Positions 1 through 8,901 of a stretch of 64,000 nt of DNA are shown here, piece by piece. The DNA is from Collinsella aerofaciens (lineage in GTDB: Bacteria; Actinomycetota; Coriobacteriia; Coriobacteriales; Coriobacteriaceae): positions 62,001 to 126,000 of the forward strand of contig NZ_WQPL01000019.1 of the NCBI RefSeq assembly GCF_018785245.1. The letters run 5' to 3'. How positions within the stretch are numbered: position 1 is the first letter of the stretch; each line of letters starts with the position of its first letter. Under the pieces are notes generated by a model. The model searched no databases, had not been told where the DNA came from, and was given only the letters and a program-made list of their open reading frames with translations. Made by a program: the position numbers and the translations under genes.

Positions 1-237
1 GGCGTTCTTCTGGTCGATCTTGACCTTAAGGCCGCTCTTCTTGATGGCCTTGACGAAGCCGTCGTTGGCGGCATCGAGCGCGGAGTGCTCGGTGAGCTGC
101 AGAACGCCGATGGTGTAGTCGGAACCGGCGGCAGCGGAGCCGGAACCAGAGCTGCCGCCGCATCCGGCGAGCGGGGCGAGCGCGAGCAGGCCGGCGGAGA
201 CCAGAAGGCTCCTGCGGCTGATGGTGATGTCCTTCAT
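1..237 (-). CDS. ABC transporter substrate-binding lipoprotein (N-terminal fragment)
   Basis: Only the first 79 codons lie in the window; the 3' end is beyond the left edge. Translation begins MKDITISRRSLLVSAG, followed by a hydrophobic stretch and a lipobox LAGC near residues 22-25. A Gly/Ser/Ala linker follows, then SDYTIGVLQLTEHSALDAA. That last segment resembles the start of the ABC_sub_bind family (solute-binding proteins for tryptophan, tyrosine and related ligands). The paired arginines before the hydrophobic stretch could suit Tat export, but the lipobox is the clearer signal. A GGGGG-type ribosome site lies just before the ATG. Partner permease and ATPase genes would be expected outside the window. 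The ligand cannot be told from this fragment. Confidence 0.8.
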   Translation of the reverse strand, partial: MKDITISRRSLLVSAGLLALAPLAGCGGSSGSGSAAAGSDYTIGVLQLTEHSALDAANDGFVKAIKKSGLKVKIDQKNA

Positions 238-320
238 ATCATTACCCCCAGTATAAAAATGGCTGGAAACACTGCACTGGGACAAAGTGCAAGTGGGACT
301 ATAGTAGCGCTGATGTCCAT

Positions 321-333
321 TTTTACAACAGCC
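321..333. promoter_or_regulatory. Candidate operator with CAACAGCC motif between WYL regulator and ABC gene
   Basis: The sequence TTTTACAACAGCC sits between the WYL regulator and the ABC lipoprotein gene. Close relatives (TTTTCAACAGCC and an inverted copy) lie at 1301-1312 and 1352-1363, upstream of the regulator gene. Repetition of the motif on both sides of a regulator gene suggests its own binding site. This is inference from position only. Confidence 0.3.
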
Positions 334-397
334 TGGCGGGTTTTTTAATACAGAATCGGATGGGCGGTACGGGTAGTCGAATGGGCGGCGGAGGGTC

Positions 398-1183
398 TTA
401 TGCGGCGGAGGAGGCGTCGTCCTCGTCCAGGGCGGCGAAGAGCTTCTTGCCGTCGAGCAGGCGCGTGCTGACGTTTCTCATACGGGCGATCTCGACGGTG
501 CGCAGCGTATCGTCGGTGCCTCGGGCGTCGTAGACCGTTCCCAGCAGATACGAGATGCCATCGCGCTGCCTGATGGCAAAGGGACGGAGTGTCATCCGTG
601 CTGCTTCGGTTTCGCCGCGTGTCGTGACGCTCGAAATATCAAAACTCACCGTGGTTCCGTGGTCGATGGCCTGCTCGACGAGCTCGCACGTGTCGATGCG
701 CTTGATGGGCGTGCGTGTTGCCTTGGTAGCCTTGCTGCCTGCGCTTGGAGCGGGTTCGGGTGTATCGAGGTAGCCGCGAACGTCGGCGCTCGCCATGGCA
801 ACTAAGTGCTGCGCCATGCTCTTGCGGATAGCGATAGGCGTGGAGCGGTTGCGCATGACCATACCGTGGAGCCGGATGATCTCTTCATCGGTGAGCGGGC
901 GGGTAAGAAGTTTGTAGCCCACGCCGCGTTTGTATTCAATTTCGTATCCGGCATGGCGAAGCGCGGAGATGGCGGTGTAGATGCTGCGCCGCGCCGCCGA
1001 GATGGGCATGCGGGCGGGGTCGTCGGGATGGGCGAGGCGCCGGATCAGCTCATCGGAAAGCATGGCCTTGTCTTCGCCGGTGTTTTCGCTCAAGAGCTGC
1101 AGGATACGAACGGCGCGATAGGCTGCCATCGAGGCGGCGCCCCTCGTCGTGGTGTCGTAGGTTTCAACAGCGGCTTCGGTCAT
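398..1183 (-). CDS. HTH-WYL domain transcriptional regulator
   Basis: A 261-residue regulator. Residues about 15-95 form a winged-helix DNA-binding region (AAYRAVRILQLL ... RRSIYTAISALRHAGYEIEY). A C-terminal WYL-like domain includes FAIRQRDGISYLLGTVY and VEIARMRNVSTRLL, near residues 175-250. WYL proteins usually sense nucleic-acid or small ligands and regulate adjacent genes. The start is placed at the ATG ending at 1183, because the GAAAGGA ribosome site is 10 nt upstream. A GTG three codons earlier would abut that site. The ABC lipoprotein gene lies downstream on the same strand and may be a target. Ligand unknown. Confidence 0.8.
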   Translation of the reverse strand: MTEAAVETYDTTTRGAASMAAYRAVRILQLLSENTGEDKAMLSDELIRRLAHPDDPARMPISAARRSIYTAISALRHAGYEIEYKRGVGYKLLTRPLTDEEIIRLHGMVMRNRSTPIAIRKSMAQHLVAMASADVRGYLDTPEPAPSAGSKATKATRTPIKRIDTCELVEQAIDHGTTVSFDISSVTTRGETEAARMTLRPFAIRQRDGISYLLGTVYDARGTDDTLRTVEIARMRNVSTRLLDGKKLFAALDEDDASSAA

Positions 1184-1300
1184 GGTGCCCACGTCCTTTC
1201 CGTTTTGGGTGGCGACGGTATGGAGCCTAGGACGCGGGGCTTTCCCAGGGGCGCAGGGCGCTCTGGGCGGTCGGTAGTCGTCGGCAAACGGCGGGTCGAG

Positions 1301-1363
1301 TTTTCAACAGCCCTGCTCAACTGACCAAAAACTTGCCAAAAGCTTGACGGATGCTGTTGAAAA
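1301..1363. repeat. 11-bp inverted repeat upstream of WYL regulator
   Basis: TTTTCAACAGC at 1301-1311 is perfectly inverted at 1353-1363 (GCTGTTGAAAA), with 41 bp between. It could be a pair of operator half-sites for the WYL regulator or a weak hairpin. It directly abuts the asnS terminator. Confidence 0.4.
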
Positions 1364-1395
1364 AAGCGTCTCTCGACCGATGTCGAGAGACGCTT
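1355..1395 (-). terminator. Rho-independent terminator of asnS
   Basis: A perfect 14-bp stem (1364-1377 with 1382-1395) and a 4-nt loop. On the minus strand it is followed by a run of six T, just after the asnS stop codon. Confidence 0.85.
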
Positions 1396-1441
1396 GTGCG
1401 ATGAGCGTTGGCGTGTGGCGACGCGAGCTAGCGTTCGACGA

Positions 1442-2845
1442 TTAGAAGTCGGCGTTGCCCACGGTGCGCGGGTGCGGCAGGACGTCGCGGATGTTGCCCA
1501 CGCCGGTCAGATACATGACCAAGCGCTCGAAGCCCAGACCGTAGCCGGCGTGCTTGCAGGAACCGTAGCGGCGCAGGTCAAGGTAGTACTTGTACTGCTC
1601 GGGATTCATACCCAGGTCCTTGATGCGGGCCTCGAGCAGATCCAGGCGCTCCTCGCGCTGGGAGCCACCGATGATCTCGCCGATGCCCGGCACCAGGCAG
1701 TCGGCGGCGGCGACGGTCTTGCCGTCCTCGTTCATGCGCATGTAGAACGCCTTGATCTCGGCCGGGTAGTCGGTCACGAAGGTCGGGCGCTTAAAGTGCT
1801 CCTCGGTCAGGAAACGCTCGTGCTCGGTTTGCAGGTCGATGCCCCAGCTCACGGGATAGTCAAACTTGTGACCGGCGGCGACGGCCTGCTCCAGGATCTC
1901 GACGGCCTCGGTGTAGGTAACGCGGGCAAAGTCGGAGTTGGCGACATGGTCCAGGCGCTCGAGCAGACCCTTGTCCACAAACTTGTTGAGCATATTGAGC
2001 TCGTCGGGGCAGGTTGCCATGACGTCCTTAAGGACGTACTTGAGCATGGCCTCGGCGTTATCCATGTAGTCGTTAAGGTCGGCAAAGGCCATCTCGGGCT
2101 CGATCATCCAAAACTCGGCGGCGTGGCGCGTGGTGTTGGAGTTCTCGGCACGGAAGGTGGGGCCAAAGGTGTACACGTCGCCAAAGGCCATGGCAAAGTT
2201 CTCGGCATTGAGCTGGCCGGACACGGTGAGGCTTGCATGCTTGCCAAAGAAGTCCTGGCTCCAGTCGACCTCGCCGGACTCGGTGAGGGGCGGATTTTTG
2301 GGGTCGAGCGTGGTCACGCGGAACATCTCGCCGGCGCCCTCGCAGTCACTCGTGGTGATGATGGGGGTGTTGACGTAGACAAAGCCCTGCTCCTGGAAGA
2401 AGCGGTGGATGGCGGCAGCCGCGACAGAGCGGATGCGGAACACGGCGCGGAACAGGTTGGTGCGCGGACGCAGGTGCTGCTGGGTGCGCAGGAACTCGAC
2501 GGTTGCGCGCTTCTTCTGCAGCGGGTAATCCGGGGCGCTCGTGCCCTCGACCTCGATGGAGGTGGCAGAAAGCTCGAAAGGCTGGGGCGCATCGGGGGTC
2601 AGCTTGACGGTGCCGGTGCAAATGAGTGCGGCCGAGACGTTTTGATGGGCGATCTCGTCGTAGTTGTCGAGTGCCTCGCGGTTCATGACGACCTGCAGGT
2701 CGCGGAAGCAGCTGCCGTCGTTGAGCGTAACAAAGCCAAAGTTCTTCATGTCGCGGACGGACTTGACCCAGCCGGCGACGGTGACGGTCTGGCCGCCGAG
2801 CGACTCGGCATCGGCATAGAGCTGCGCGATTTTGGTGCGGTTCAC
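1442..2845 (-). CDS. asnS: Asparaginyl-tRNA synthetase
   Basis: Charges tRNA-Asn with asparagine in the cytoplasm. The 467-residue protein has the OB-fold anticodon-binding domain first ([25 protein letters not shown], residues 20-45). The class II catalytic core follows, with motif 2 ([21 protein letters not shown]) and a motif 3-like C-terminus ending [27 protein letters not shown]. Length fits bacterial AsnRS. The start is the GTG at 2845-2843, giving [19 protein letters not shown], the usual AsnRS start, preceded by GGGAGGA. Reading farther upstream adds a low-complexity extension with no family support. The gene is monocistronic, with its own terminator. Confidence 0.95.
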   Translation of the reverse strand: MNRTKIAQLYADAESLGGQTVTVAGWVKSVRDMKNFGFVTLNDGSCFRDLQVVMNREALDNYDEIAHQNVSAALICTGTVKLTPDAPQPFELSATSIEVEGTSAPDYPLQKKRATVEFLRTQQHLRPRTNLFRAVFRIRSVAAAAIHRFFQEQGFVYVNTPIITTSDCEGAGEMFRVTTLDPKNPPLTESGEVDWSQDFFGKHASLTVSGQLNAENFAMAFGDVYTFGPTFRAENSNTTRHAAEFWMIEPEMAFADLNDYMDNAEAMLKYVLKDVMATCPDELNMLNKFVDKGLLERLDHVANSDFARVTYTEAVEILEQAVAAGHKFDYPVSWGIDLQTEHERFLTEEHFKRPTFVTDYPAEIKAFYMRMNEDGKTVAAADCLVPGIGEIIGGSQREERLDLLEARIKDLGMNPEQYKYYLDLRRYGSCKHAGYGLGFERLVMYLTGVGNIRDVLPHPRTVGNADF

Positions 2846-2944
2846 GTATCCTCCCATAACGGTTGAATGATAGTTATCCATACAGTTCGATATTTTAGCA
2901 GCTCGGCTCATTTGGGCTATACAGATAAGGCATTGGCGGGATGG

Positions 2945-2989
2945 TTTTTCAAACGAAAAGCGCCCGCGGCCTAATGGTCGTGGGCGCTT
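2945..2989 (-). terminator. Terminator of the PTS EIIA gene
   Basis: A 14-bp stem with two G-U pairs (2958-2971 with 2976-2989). T-rich sequence follows on the minus strand, after the crr stop. Confidence 0.75.
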
Positions 2990-3026
2990 GACGAGGTGCC
3001 TTTTGGCTGTGTGGCGCGGGGCCTGG

Positions 3027-3590
3027 CTACTTGGTCTTGGCAACCAGCAGCGGGTCGCCAAGCTTGACGAGCGGGTTGCCGCCGATAAGCGTTCCAGACT
3101 CGCCGACATGGTCGATGCTCTTAAGACGATCGAGCTCGGAGACGATGACGGTCACGATGTCCTCGTGACCAGCGGCCTTAATGGCCTCGCGGTCGAAGCT
3201 GATGAGCGGCTGGCCTGCCTTGACCACATCGCCCATCTCGACAAAGCGGGCAAAACCCTTGCCGTTCATTTCTACGGTGCCCAGGCCAACATGGATGAAC
3301 ACGCGAAGACCGTCCTCGGTGATTATGCCAATGGAGTGGTTGGTGACAGTGGTGGCGCCGATGCGGCCGTTGGCGGGCGCATAGATGGTGCCGGTAATGG
3401 GCTCGATGCCATAGCCCTGGCCAAGCATGCCCGAGGCGATCGTCTCGTCGGGAACTTCGTCCAGGTTGACGAGCACGCCGTTGACGGGGGCGTAGATGAC
3501 GCCTTCGCGGGTAGCGAAGCTTGCTGCGGGCGGAACGGACGCCTCGCCGGTCGAGGTGAAGGTGGACTTAAGCGAATCGAGCAGACCCAT
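3027..3590 (-). CDS. crr: PTS glucose-type EIIA component
   Basis: A stand-alone 187-residue EIIA of the glucose family. It accepts phosphate from HPr and passes it to an EIIB partner. The EIIA beta-sandwich is recognisable: [42 protein letters not shown] (the first conserved His) and [14 protein letters not shown] (the phosphorylated His). The start is ATG 3590, with TTGGAGG eight bases upstream. No EIIBC gene is adjacent, so it probably serves unlinked permeases. The IIC-only protein at 39949-41163 is one possible client, by inference. Besides transport it may signal carbon status, as EIIAGlc does in other bacteria. Confidence 0.92.
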   Translation of the reverse strand: MGLLDSLKSTFTSTGEASVPPAASFATREGVIYAPVNGVLVNLDEVPDETIASGMLGQGYGIEPITGTIYAPANGRIGATTVTNHSIGIITEDGLRVFIHVGLGTVEMNGKGFARFVEMGDVVKAGQPLISFDREAIKAAGHEDIVTVIVSELDRLKSIDHVGESGTLIGGNPLVKLGDPLLVAKTK

Positions 3591-3637
3591 AGTTGCCTCC
3601 AACTTAAATAGGCGCATATCGCGCGTTTGGTTTGCCG

Positions 3638-3647
3638 GAAACGTTTC
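3638..3647. promoter_or_regulatory. Palindromic candidate operator upstream of crr
   Basis: GAAACGTTTC is a perfect 10-bp palindrome, 48 bp upstream of the crr start. Its form is that of a LacI/GalR-type half-site pair. No regulator for it is visible in the window. Confidence 0.3.
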
Positions 3648-3833
3648 GCATGTGTTTCGCGGCTTGGTCAACGCCCCTATTTTACGCTGCTCAACGATAC
3701 CTCTGAACTGGGATTATGTGATATATCAGTTGAAGGGAAACTTATTGCCGGAGTGTTTCTGCGCCACGGGTTCAAGTGGGGTACGCTTGAAGGCGAAAAA
3801 CAAGGGCGCATAATTTGCGCGAAGGGAGCACAT

Positions 3834-4733
3834 ATGATTGTCGAGAACCATGCACTGTGGGGCGAGGAGCCGACCGAGGAATATCCGGCGACGTTTACGT
3901 ATTTGGGTGCCGAGCCGCTGCCCGACAAGCCCAATGGCCGCCGCCCCGCGGTGATTATCTGCGGCGGAGGCGGGTTTACGCATATCGCTCCGCACGAGCA
4001 GGACCCGGTGGCGTTTGCGTTTTTGGATCACGGTTACCAGACCTTTGTGCTCAACTATGTCACGAGTTCTACGGGTGACGTGAGCTTTCCGCACCCCCAG
4101 GCAGATCTTGCCAAGATGGTCGCCACGGTGCGCGCCAACGCAGACGAGTGGCATGTCGATCCTAAGCGTGTGTGCGTCGTGGGATTCTCGGCGGGCGGCA
4201 TGATCTGTGCTTCGCTGGCAACGCAATGGAAGACTGGTCCCTTCGCGGGCTTGGCAGGGGCGCGTCCGGACGACATTCGTCCCGATGCCGTGGTGCTGGG
4301 CTATCCATTGCTCGACTTTGCCTATGTGCGCGACATGCAGACGCGCGATCCGCGCATTGACTTGCGTGTGCCCAAGACGGGCGGCAAGACGGGGCGCGAT
4401 TTGCTCAACGACTACCTGTCGATGGTGACGGGTGGCGAGGCAACTGACGAGCATTTGGCCGATATCTGCCCCACCACACATGTTTCGCGTCAGATGCCGC
4501 CGACCTTTGTGTGGGGCGTGTCCGACGACAAGACGGCGCCGATCGCGCAGGTCTACCCGTTTGCGCAGCGCATGGCCGAGGAGGGCGTTGCATGCGAGAT
4601 GCACGTCTTCGACCAGGGTGGTCATGGCCTTTCGCTCGGCAACGCCAACACCGCGGTCGACAACGAGGACAAGCAGGTTTCCGTCCGTCCCTGGATCCGC
4701 CTGGCCTTCCGCTTCCTCGAGCGCCATCTGTAA
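3834..4733 (+). CDS. Alpha/beta hydrolase, esterase-like
   Basis: A 299-residue cytoplasmic alpha/beta hydrolase of the BD-FAE/xylan-esterase-like type. The oxyanion segment is ICGGGGFTHIAPHEQDPVA. The nucleophile elbow is GFSAGG (Ser near residue 123), the acid is in WGVSDDKTAPIAQ, and the histidine is in DQGGHGLSLGN. No signal peptide is seen. The start is the ATG after GAAGGGA; sequence upstream is not coding-like. Likely substrates are acetylated or feruloylated sugars entering the cell, but the substrate is not determined by the sequence. A fold-back repeat follows the stop. Confidence 0.85.
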   Translation: MIVENHALWGEEPTEEYPATFTYLGAEPLPDKPNGRRPAVIICGGGGFTHIAPHEQDPVAFAFLDHGYQTFVLNYVTSSTGDVSFPHPQADLAKMVATVRANADEWHVDPKRVCVVGFSAGGMICASLATQWKTGPFAGLAGARPDDIRPDAVVLGYPLLDFAYVRDMQTRDPRIDLRVPKTGGKTGRDLLNDYLSMVTGGEATDEHLADICPTTHVSRQMPPTFVWGVSDDKTAPIAQVYPFAQRMAEEGVACEMHVFDQGGHGLSLGNANTAVDNEDKQVSVRPWIRLAFRFLERHL

Positions 4734-4759
4734 GAGTCCCGGCATCCAAGCTCTTCAAT

Positions 4760-4835
4760 AACTTGCGGTGAAATAGTTCCTATCTGGGGCATCAACCAGC
4801 CCATCCAGGAACTATTCCACCGCAACTTCGTTTTT
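4760..4835. repeat. Palindromic repeat, family B copy 1
   Basis: Arms at 4760-4787 and 4801-4828 pair over about 28 bp with five mismatches. The inner motif is GGAACTATTCCACCGC. The second arm is followed by CGTTTTT, so it could terminate the hydrolase transcript. A second copy of the same arms is at 8902-8968. Confidence 0.8.
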
Positions 4836-4847
4836 GATGCCCCGTCC

Positions 4848-5045
4848 GGAAACTGCGCCCCAGTTTTGCCTTTCAAGGTGGGACGCAGTTTCCCATAGGG
4901 CCTCGACTGGGAAAGCGCGTCCCGTTTCGAGCGGGGATTCCGGGATGCATTTTCCGTAAGAGGCCTGTTTGGGAAACCATATCCCGTTTCGAGCCGGAAT
5001 TCTGGGATGTAGTTTCCCCGAGAGGCCTCATCGGGAAACTATGGC
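4848..5045. repeat. Tandem array of 62-bp palindromic units
   Basis: Units start at 4848, 4910, 4972 and 5034, an exact 62-bp pitch; the last is only a fragment. Each complete unit is a 46-bp imperfect palindrome opening GGAAA and closing TTTCC with a CCCG...CGGG inner stem. A 16-bp linker containing GGCCT follows. The array fills most of the 470-bp gap between the hydrolase and feoB. Nothing coding is seen in it. Confidence 0.8.
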
Positions 5046-5129
5046 CCTGAACTCTCCTGCCTGTCCCCATTGCGCCAATTTGCTGATTGAACATCGTTGT
5101 GTGTTCGCGCTATCATGCATGGTTAAATT

Positions 5130-5154
5130 GGTTAGCCGTGGCAAACGGTTAGCC
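5130..5154. promoter_or_regulatory. Candidate DtxR/IdeR-type iron boxes upstream of feoB
   Basis: GGTTAGCC occurs at 5130-5137 and 5147-5154, separated by GTGGCAAAC. The arrangement GTTAGCC-GT-GGCAAAC is palindromic with one mismatch, and GGCAAAC-G-GTTAGCC again. This matches the GGTTAG core of actinobacterial DtxR/IdeR sites. It lies 50-75 bp before the feoB start, as expected for iron repression. Confidence 0.5.
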
Positions 5155-5205
5155 AAGGTGAACATAAATGCAACGCCCTGTGGGCGCCGGGGGAGGAACA
5201 CGGAC

Positions 5206-7566
5206 GTGAAGCTCGATACACTCGAGATTGGAAAGGACGCCGTTGTCGCATCGGTGGCATCGGACGATCAGGCACTCCGACAGCATATTTTGGACATGGG
5301 CCTAACGCCGGGCACCGAAGTCACCATGATGAAGTACGCCCCCATGGGCGACCCGCTCGAGATCCGCCTGCGCGGCTACGAATTGACACTGCGCAAGGAC
5401 GATGCCGCTCGCATCGAGCTTGTGGGTATTCACGACACCGATACGGGTCCGCGCGCTAACGCCGCAATCGGCACGACGGAGCATCCGGCCCTGGGCGAGG
5501 GAACGTATTCGCCCCGCGCCGCGAAGACGGCCGTGCCCGAGGGCGCGCCACTGCATTTTGCCCTCGCCGGCAACCAAAACTGCGGCAAGACCACGCTGTT
5601 CAACCAGCTGACGGGTTCCAACCGGCACGTCGGTAACTTTCCCGGCGTGACGGTCGATCGCAAGGACGGCACTATTCGTAACCACCCCGAGGCGAGCGTT
5701 ACCGACCTGCCCGGCATTTATTCGCTGTCTCCGTACACGGGCGAAGAGATCGTCAGCCGCCAATTCATCTTGGACGAAAACCCCGACGCCATCATCGACA
5801 TCATCGACGCTACTAATATTGAACGTAACCTGTACCTGACGCTGCAGCTTATGGAGCTCGACCGCCCCATGGTCATCGCGCTCAACATGATGGACGAGGT
5901 GACGGCCAACGGCGGCGCCGTGGACGTCAATCTGCTCGAGAGCCTGTTGGGCGTGCCAGTTGTCCCCATTAGCGCTGCCCGCAACGAGGGTATCGGCGAG
6001 CTGGTGGATCATGCCTTGCACGTGGCGCGGTTCCGCGAGCGCCCCGGTCGCCTGGACTTCTGTGCGCCCGATGGCTCGGACGGCGGTGCACTGCATCGCT
6101 GCATCCACGGCATCGCCAATCTGATTGAGGATCACGCCACAACGGCGCACATTCCGGTGCGTTTTGCGGCGACCAAGCTGGTTGAGGGCGACGAGCTGGT
6201 GACCGAGGCGCTTCACCTGGATCGCAACGAGCTCGACGCTATCGAGCACATCATTACCCAGATGGAGGGCGAGGCCGGCACCGACCGCCTGTCCGCGCTG
6301 GCCGATATGCGCTTTAGCTTTATCGGCGACGTGTGTGGGCGCTGCGTCGTCAAACCGCACGAGAGCCGCGAGCACGTGCGCTCCGTCAAGATCGACCGCA
6401 TCCTGACGGGTCGCTACACGGCCATTCCGGCGTTCCTGGTGATCATGGGCCTCGTTTTTTGGCTGACATTTGGCGTGATCGGCGCGGCGTTGCAGGGACT
6501 CATGGAGGACGGTATCGCTGTCATCATCGCCTCGGCCGATGCGGGCCTCAAGGCGTTCGGAACCAACGACGTGGTGCGTTCGTTGGCCGTCGACGGCGTG
6601 CTTACGGGTGTGGGCAGTGTGTTGACCTTTCTGCCGATTATCGTCGTGCTCTTCTTGTTCCTCTCCATTCTGGAAGACTCGGGCTACATGGCGCGCGTGG
6701 CCTTTGTCATGGATAAGGTGCTGCGTCGCTTTGGCCTGTCGGGCCGTAGCTTTGTGCCCATGCTCGTCGGTTTTGGCTGCACCGTGCCGGCTATCATGTC
6801 AACCCGTACGCTCCCATCTGAGCACGACCGCAAGATGACCGTCATGCTCACGCCGTTCATGAGCTGCTCGGCCAAGCTGCCGGTCTACGGCCTGCTGTGC
6901 GGGGCGTTTTTCCCACAGGCGACAGTTCCCGCCATGGTCTCGCTCTATCTGATCGGTATCGTGGTCGGCTGCATCGCGGCTTTGGTGCTCAACCGCACGG
7001 CATTTAAGGGCGACCCGGTGCCGTTTATCATGGAGCTTCCCAATTACCGCCTGCCGAGCGTCAAGACGACGGTGATGCTGGCATGGGATAAGGCCAAGGA
7101 CTTCATCACCAAGGCCTTTACCATTATCTTTGCCGCTACGGTGGTCATCTGGTTCCTGCAGACGTTCGATATCCGCTTTAACGTGGTCGCCGACCAGTCG
7201 CAAAGCCTGCTTGCGGGCCTCGGCAGCATCATCGCGCCGGTGCTGGCGCCGCTCGGTTTTGGCGACTGGCGTGCATCGACGGCGCTCGTCACCGGACTTA
7301 TTGCCAAAGAGAGCGTCATCTCGACGCTCACGGTGCTTTTGGGCGCAACCTCTCCCGCGGCACTGTCAGCCATGTTTTCGCCGTTTACCGCCTACGTGTT
7401 CTTGGTCTTTACGCTGCTGTACCCGCCTTGCGTGGCGTCCATCGGCGCCGTCAAGAGCGAGTTGGGCGCACGCTATGCCGTGGCCGTATTCGCGTTTCAG
7501 GTGACGGTCGCCTGGGTCGTGGCGTTTGTCGTGCATTCGGCGGGCATGTTGCTGGGGTTGGCTTAG
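5206..7566 (+). CDS. feoB: Ferrous iron transporter FeoB with fused FeoA domain
   Basis: Imports Fe(II) across the cytoplasmic membrane. Residues 1-75 form a FeoA-like SH3 domain (LGTP-type segment DMGLTPGTEVTMMKYAPMGD). A GTPase domain follows, with G1 GNQNCGKTT at residue 122, G3 DLPGIYSL and G4 NMMDE. The membrane half has two Gate repeats and the conserved GFGCTVPAIMSTRTL and FMSCSAKLPVY stretches, and it ends in several helices. The start is GTG 5206, nine bases after GGAGGAA, giving VKLDTLEIG as the FeoA start. Length (786 residues) fits a FeoAB fusion. No separate feoA or feoC is adjacent. The DtxR-like boxes upstream suggest iron repression. Confidence 0.93.
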   Translation: MKLDTLEIGKDAVVASVASDDQALRQHILDMGLTPGTEVTMMKYAPMGDPLEIRLRGYELTLRKDDAARIELVGIHDTDTGPRANAAIGTTEHPALGEGTYSPRAAKTAVPEGAPLHFALAGNQNCGKTTLFNQLTGSNRHVGNFPGVTVDRKDGTIRNHPEASVTDLPGIYSLSPYTGEEIVSRQFILDENPDAIIDIIDATNIERNLYLTLQLMELDRPMVIALNMMDEVTANGGAVDVNLLESLLGVPVVPISAARNEGIGELVDHALHVARFRERPGRLDFCAPDGSDGGALHRCIHGIANLIEDHATTAHIPVRFAATKLVEGDELVTEALHLDRNELDAIEHIITQMEGEAGTDRLSALADMRFSFIGDVCGRCVVKPHESREHVRSVKIDRILTGRYTAIPAFLVIMGLVFWLTFGVIGAALQGLMEDGIAVIIASADAGLKAFGTNDVVRSLAVDGVLTGVGSVLTFLPIIVVLFLFLSILEDSGYMARVAFVMDKVLRRFGLSGRSFVPMLVGFGCTVPAIMSTRTLPSEHDRKMTVMLTPFMSCSAKLPVYGLLCGAFFPQATVPAMVSLYLIGIVVGCIAALVLNRTAFKGDPVPFIMELPNYRLPSVKTTVMLAWDKAKDFITKAFTIIFAATVVIWFLQTFDIRFNVVADQSQSLLAGLGSIIAPVLAPLGFGDWRASTALVTGLIAKESVISTLTVLLGATSPAALSAMFSPFTAYVFLVFTLLYPPCVASIGAVKSELGARYAVAVFAFQVTVAWVVAFVVHSAGMLLGLA

Positions 7567-7607
7567 CTATTTATTGACGGCGCAACCTCTGTGTATTGAG
7601 TTGATTG

Positions 7608-7645
7608 CGGCCCTGCATCTGTACTGACGGATGCGGGGCCGTTGC
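7608..7645 (+). terminator. Terminator-like hairpin after feoB
   Basis: Arms 7608-7619 and 7630-7641 pair over 12 bp with one G-U. The following T-run is short. The stem overlaps the -35 region of the candidate promoter for the next gene. Confidence 0.5.
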
Positions 7646-7653
7646 TATATAAT
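7624..7653 (+). promoter_or_regulatory. Candidate sigma-70 promoter of the sugar exporter gene
   Basis: CTGACG at 7624-7629, an 18-bp spacer and a perfect TATAAT at 7648-7653, 36 bp upstream of the start codon. Confidence 0.55.
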
Positions 7654-7689
7654 CGCCCACCGCCCAAGACAATCGGAGAGGTTTCCTAC

Positions 7690-8886
7690 ATGACTCAGGC
7701 AAGACAAGATGGCATCTCGCTCAGGCAGTGGCTCCCGCTTATCGGGCTCGCCTGTTGCGCGTTCGTGTTCAATACGTCGGAGTTTATGCCCATCGGCCTT
7801 CTGACTGATATCGCCGCATCGTTCTCGCTCACCGAGGCCCAGGCAGGCATCATGATCTCGGTCTACGCCTGGGGCGTCATGCTGCTGTCACTGCCGCTTA
7901 TGGTGTTTGCCTCGCGCTTTGAGTTCAAGCGTATGCTGCTCGGCGTGCTCGCCGTGTTTTCTCTGGGTCAGTTCCTGTCCGCTGTGGCACCGACATATCC
8001 TATCCTGGTTTGCGCACGCCTGGTGGTCGCCTGCGCGCATGCCGTGTTCTGGTCAGTCGCCTCGATTATGGCCTCGCGCCTGGTCGACACCCGCCACGGG
8101 GCGCTCGCCATCAGCATGATCGCCACGGGCTCGTCCATCGCGCAGATCTTTGGCCTGCCGATCGGCCGCGCCATCGGGCTGGCTGTGGGCTGGCGCATGA
8201 CATTCGCCGTGGTCGGGGCCTTCTCCGCCGCCGCGGTGGTGTACCAGGCCGCGGTGTTCCCGGCCATGCCGGCGAGCGAGCGCTTTACCGTCAAACAACT
8301 GCCCGAGCTGCTCAAGAACCCGTTCCTGATCGCGCTCTACGCAGTCACGGTCTTTATGGCGACCGGCTATTACGCAAGCTACAGCTATATCGAGCCCTTT
8401 CTGGCGCAGGTCGCGCACGTCGACGCGGGCGCCATCACCATGACGCTGACGGCGTTTGGCTGCTCTGGTCTGGTGGGCAGCTGGCTGTTCGGCCGCCTGT
8501 TCGATGGGCACCGGTTCCCGTTCTTGGCTATTACGCTCTCCGGCGTGCCGGCGGCCCTGCTGCTCATGGGTCCGGCCACATCGTCGCTCGTGGCAGTGCT
8601 TGCCGTCTGCGCGCTGTGGGGCTGCTGCGCCACAGCCTTTAACGTGGCGTTTCAGGCCGAGCTCATCAAGTACACGCCGGCGGACTCGTCGGCCGTCGCC
8701 ATGTCGATCTTCTCGGGCCTGTTTAATCTGGGTATTGGCACAGGTACCGCGATCGGCGGAGCCGTGGTTTCGGGCCCCGGTATCGCCTGGATCGGCTTCG
8801 CGGGCGGGTCAATTGCGGTCGTGGGCGTTATCCTCGCCATCACGGTGATGTTCCCAGCCATCCGTCGCGCAAAGCCTATCGCCTAA
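7690..8886 (+). CDS. sotB: Major facilitator sugar efflux transporter (SotB/YdeA type)
   Basis: A 398-residue, 12-helix MFS exporter of the inner membrane. It matches the E. coli SotB (YdeA) pattern closely. FNTSEFMPIGLLTDIAASF is in helix 1, followed by GIMISVYAWGVMLLSLPLM, CAHAVFWSVASIMASR and GWRMTF. SYSYIEPF opens the second half, and FSGLFNLGIGTG lies near the end. SotB-type proteins export arabinose or IPTG-like sugars, so a sugar or sugar-like drug is the expected substrate. The start is ATG 7690 after CGGAGAGG. It lies between feoB and a glucosidase gene, with no obvious operon partner. Confidence 0.88.
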   Translation: MTQARQDGISLRQWLPLIGLACCAFVFNTSEFMPIGLLTDIAASFSLTEAQAGIMISVYAWGVMLLSLPLMVFASRFEFKRMLLGVLAVFSLGQFLSAVAPTYPILVCARLVVACAHAVFWSVASIMASRLVDTRHGALAISMIATGSSIAQIFGLPIGRAIGLAVGWRMTFAVVGAFSAAAVVYQAAVFPAMPASERFTVKQLPELLKNPFLIALYAVTVFMATGYYASYSYIEPFLAQVAHVDAGAITMTLTAFGCSGLVGSWLFGRLFDGHRFPFLAITLSGVPAALLLMGPATSSLVAVLAVCALWGCCATAFNVAFQAELIKYTPADSSAVAMSIFSGLFNLGIGTGTAIGGAVVSGPGIAWIGFAGGSIAVVGVILAITVMFPAIRRAKPIA

Positions 8887-8901
8887 TCACGTTCCCTCAT
8901 C

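Noticed and set aside
4848-5045. A CRISPR array
   Set aside because: Units are directly tandem palindromes with linkers that are themselves similar; there are no unique spacers and no cas genes nearby.
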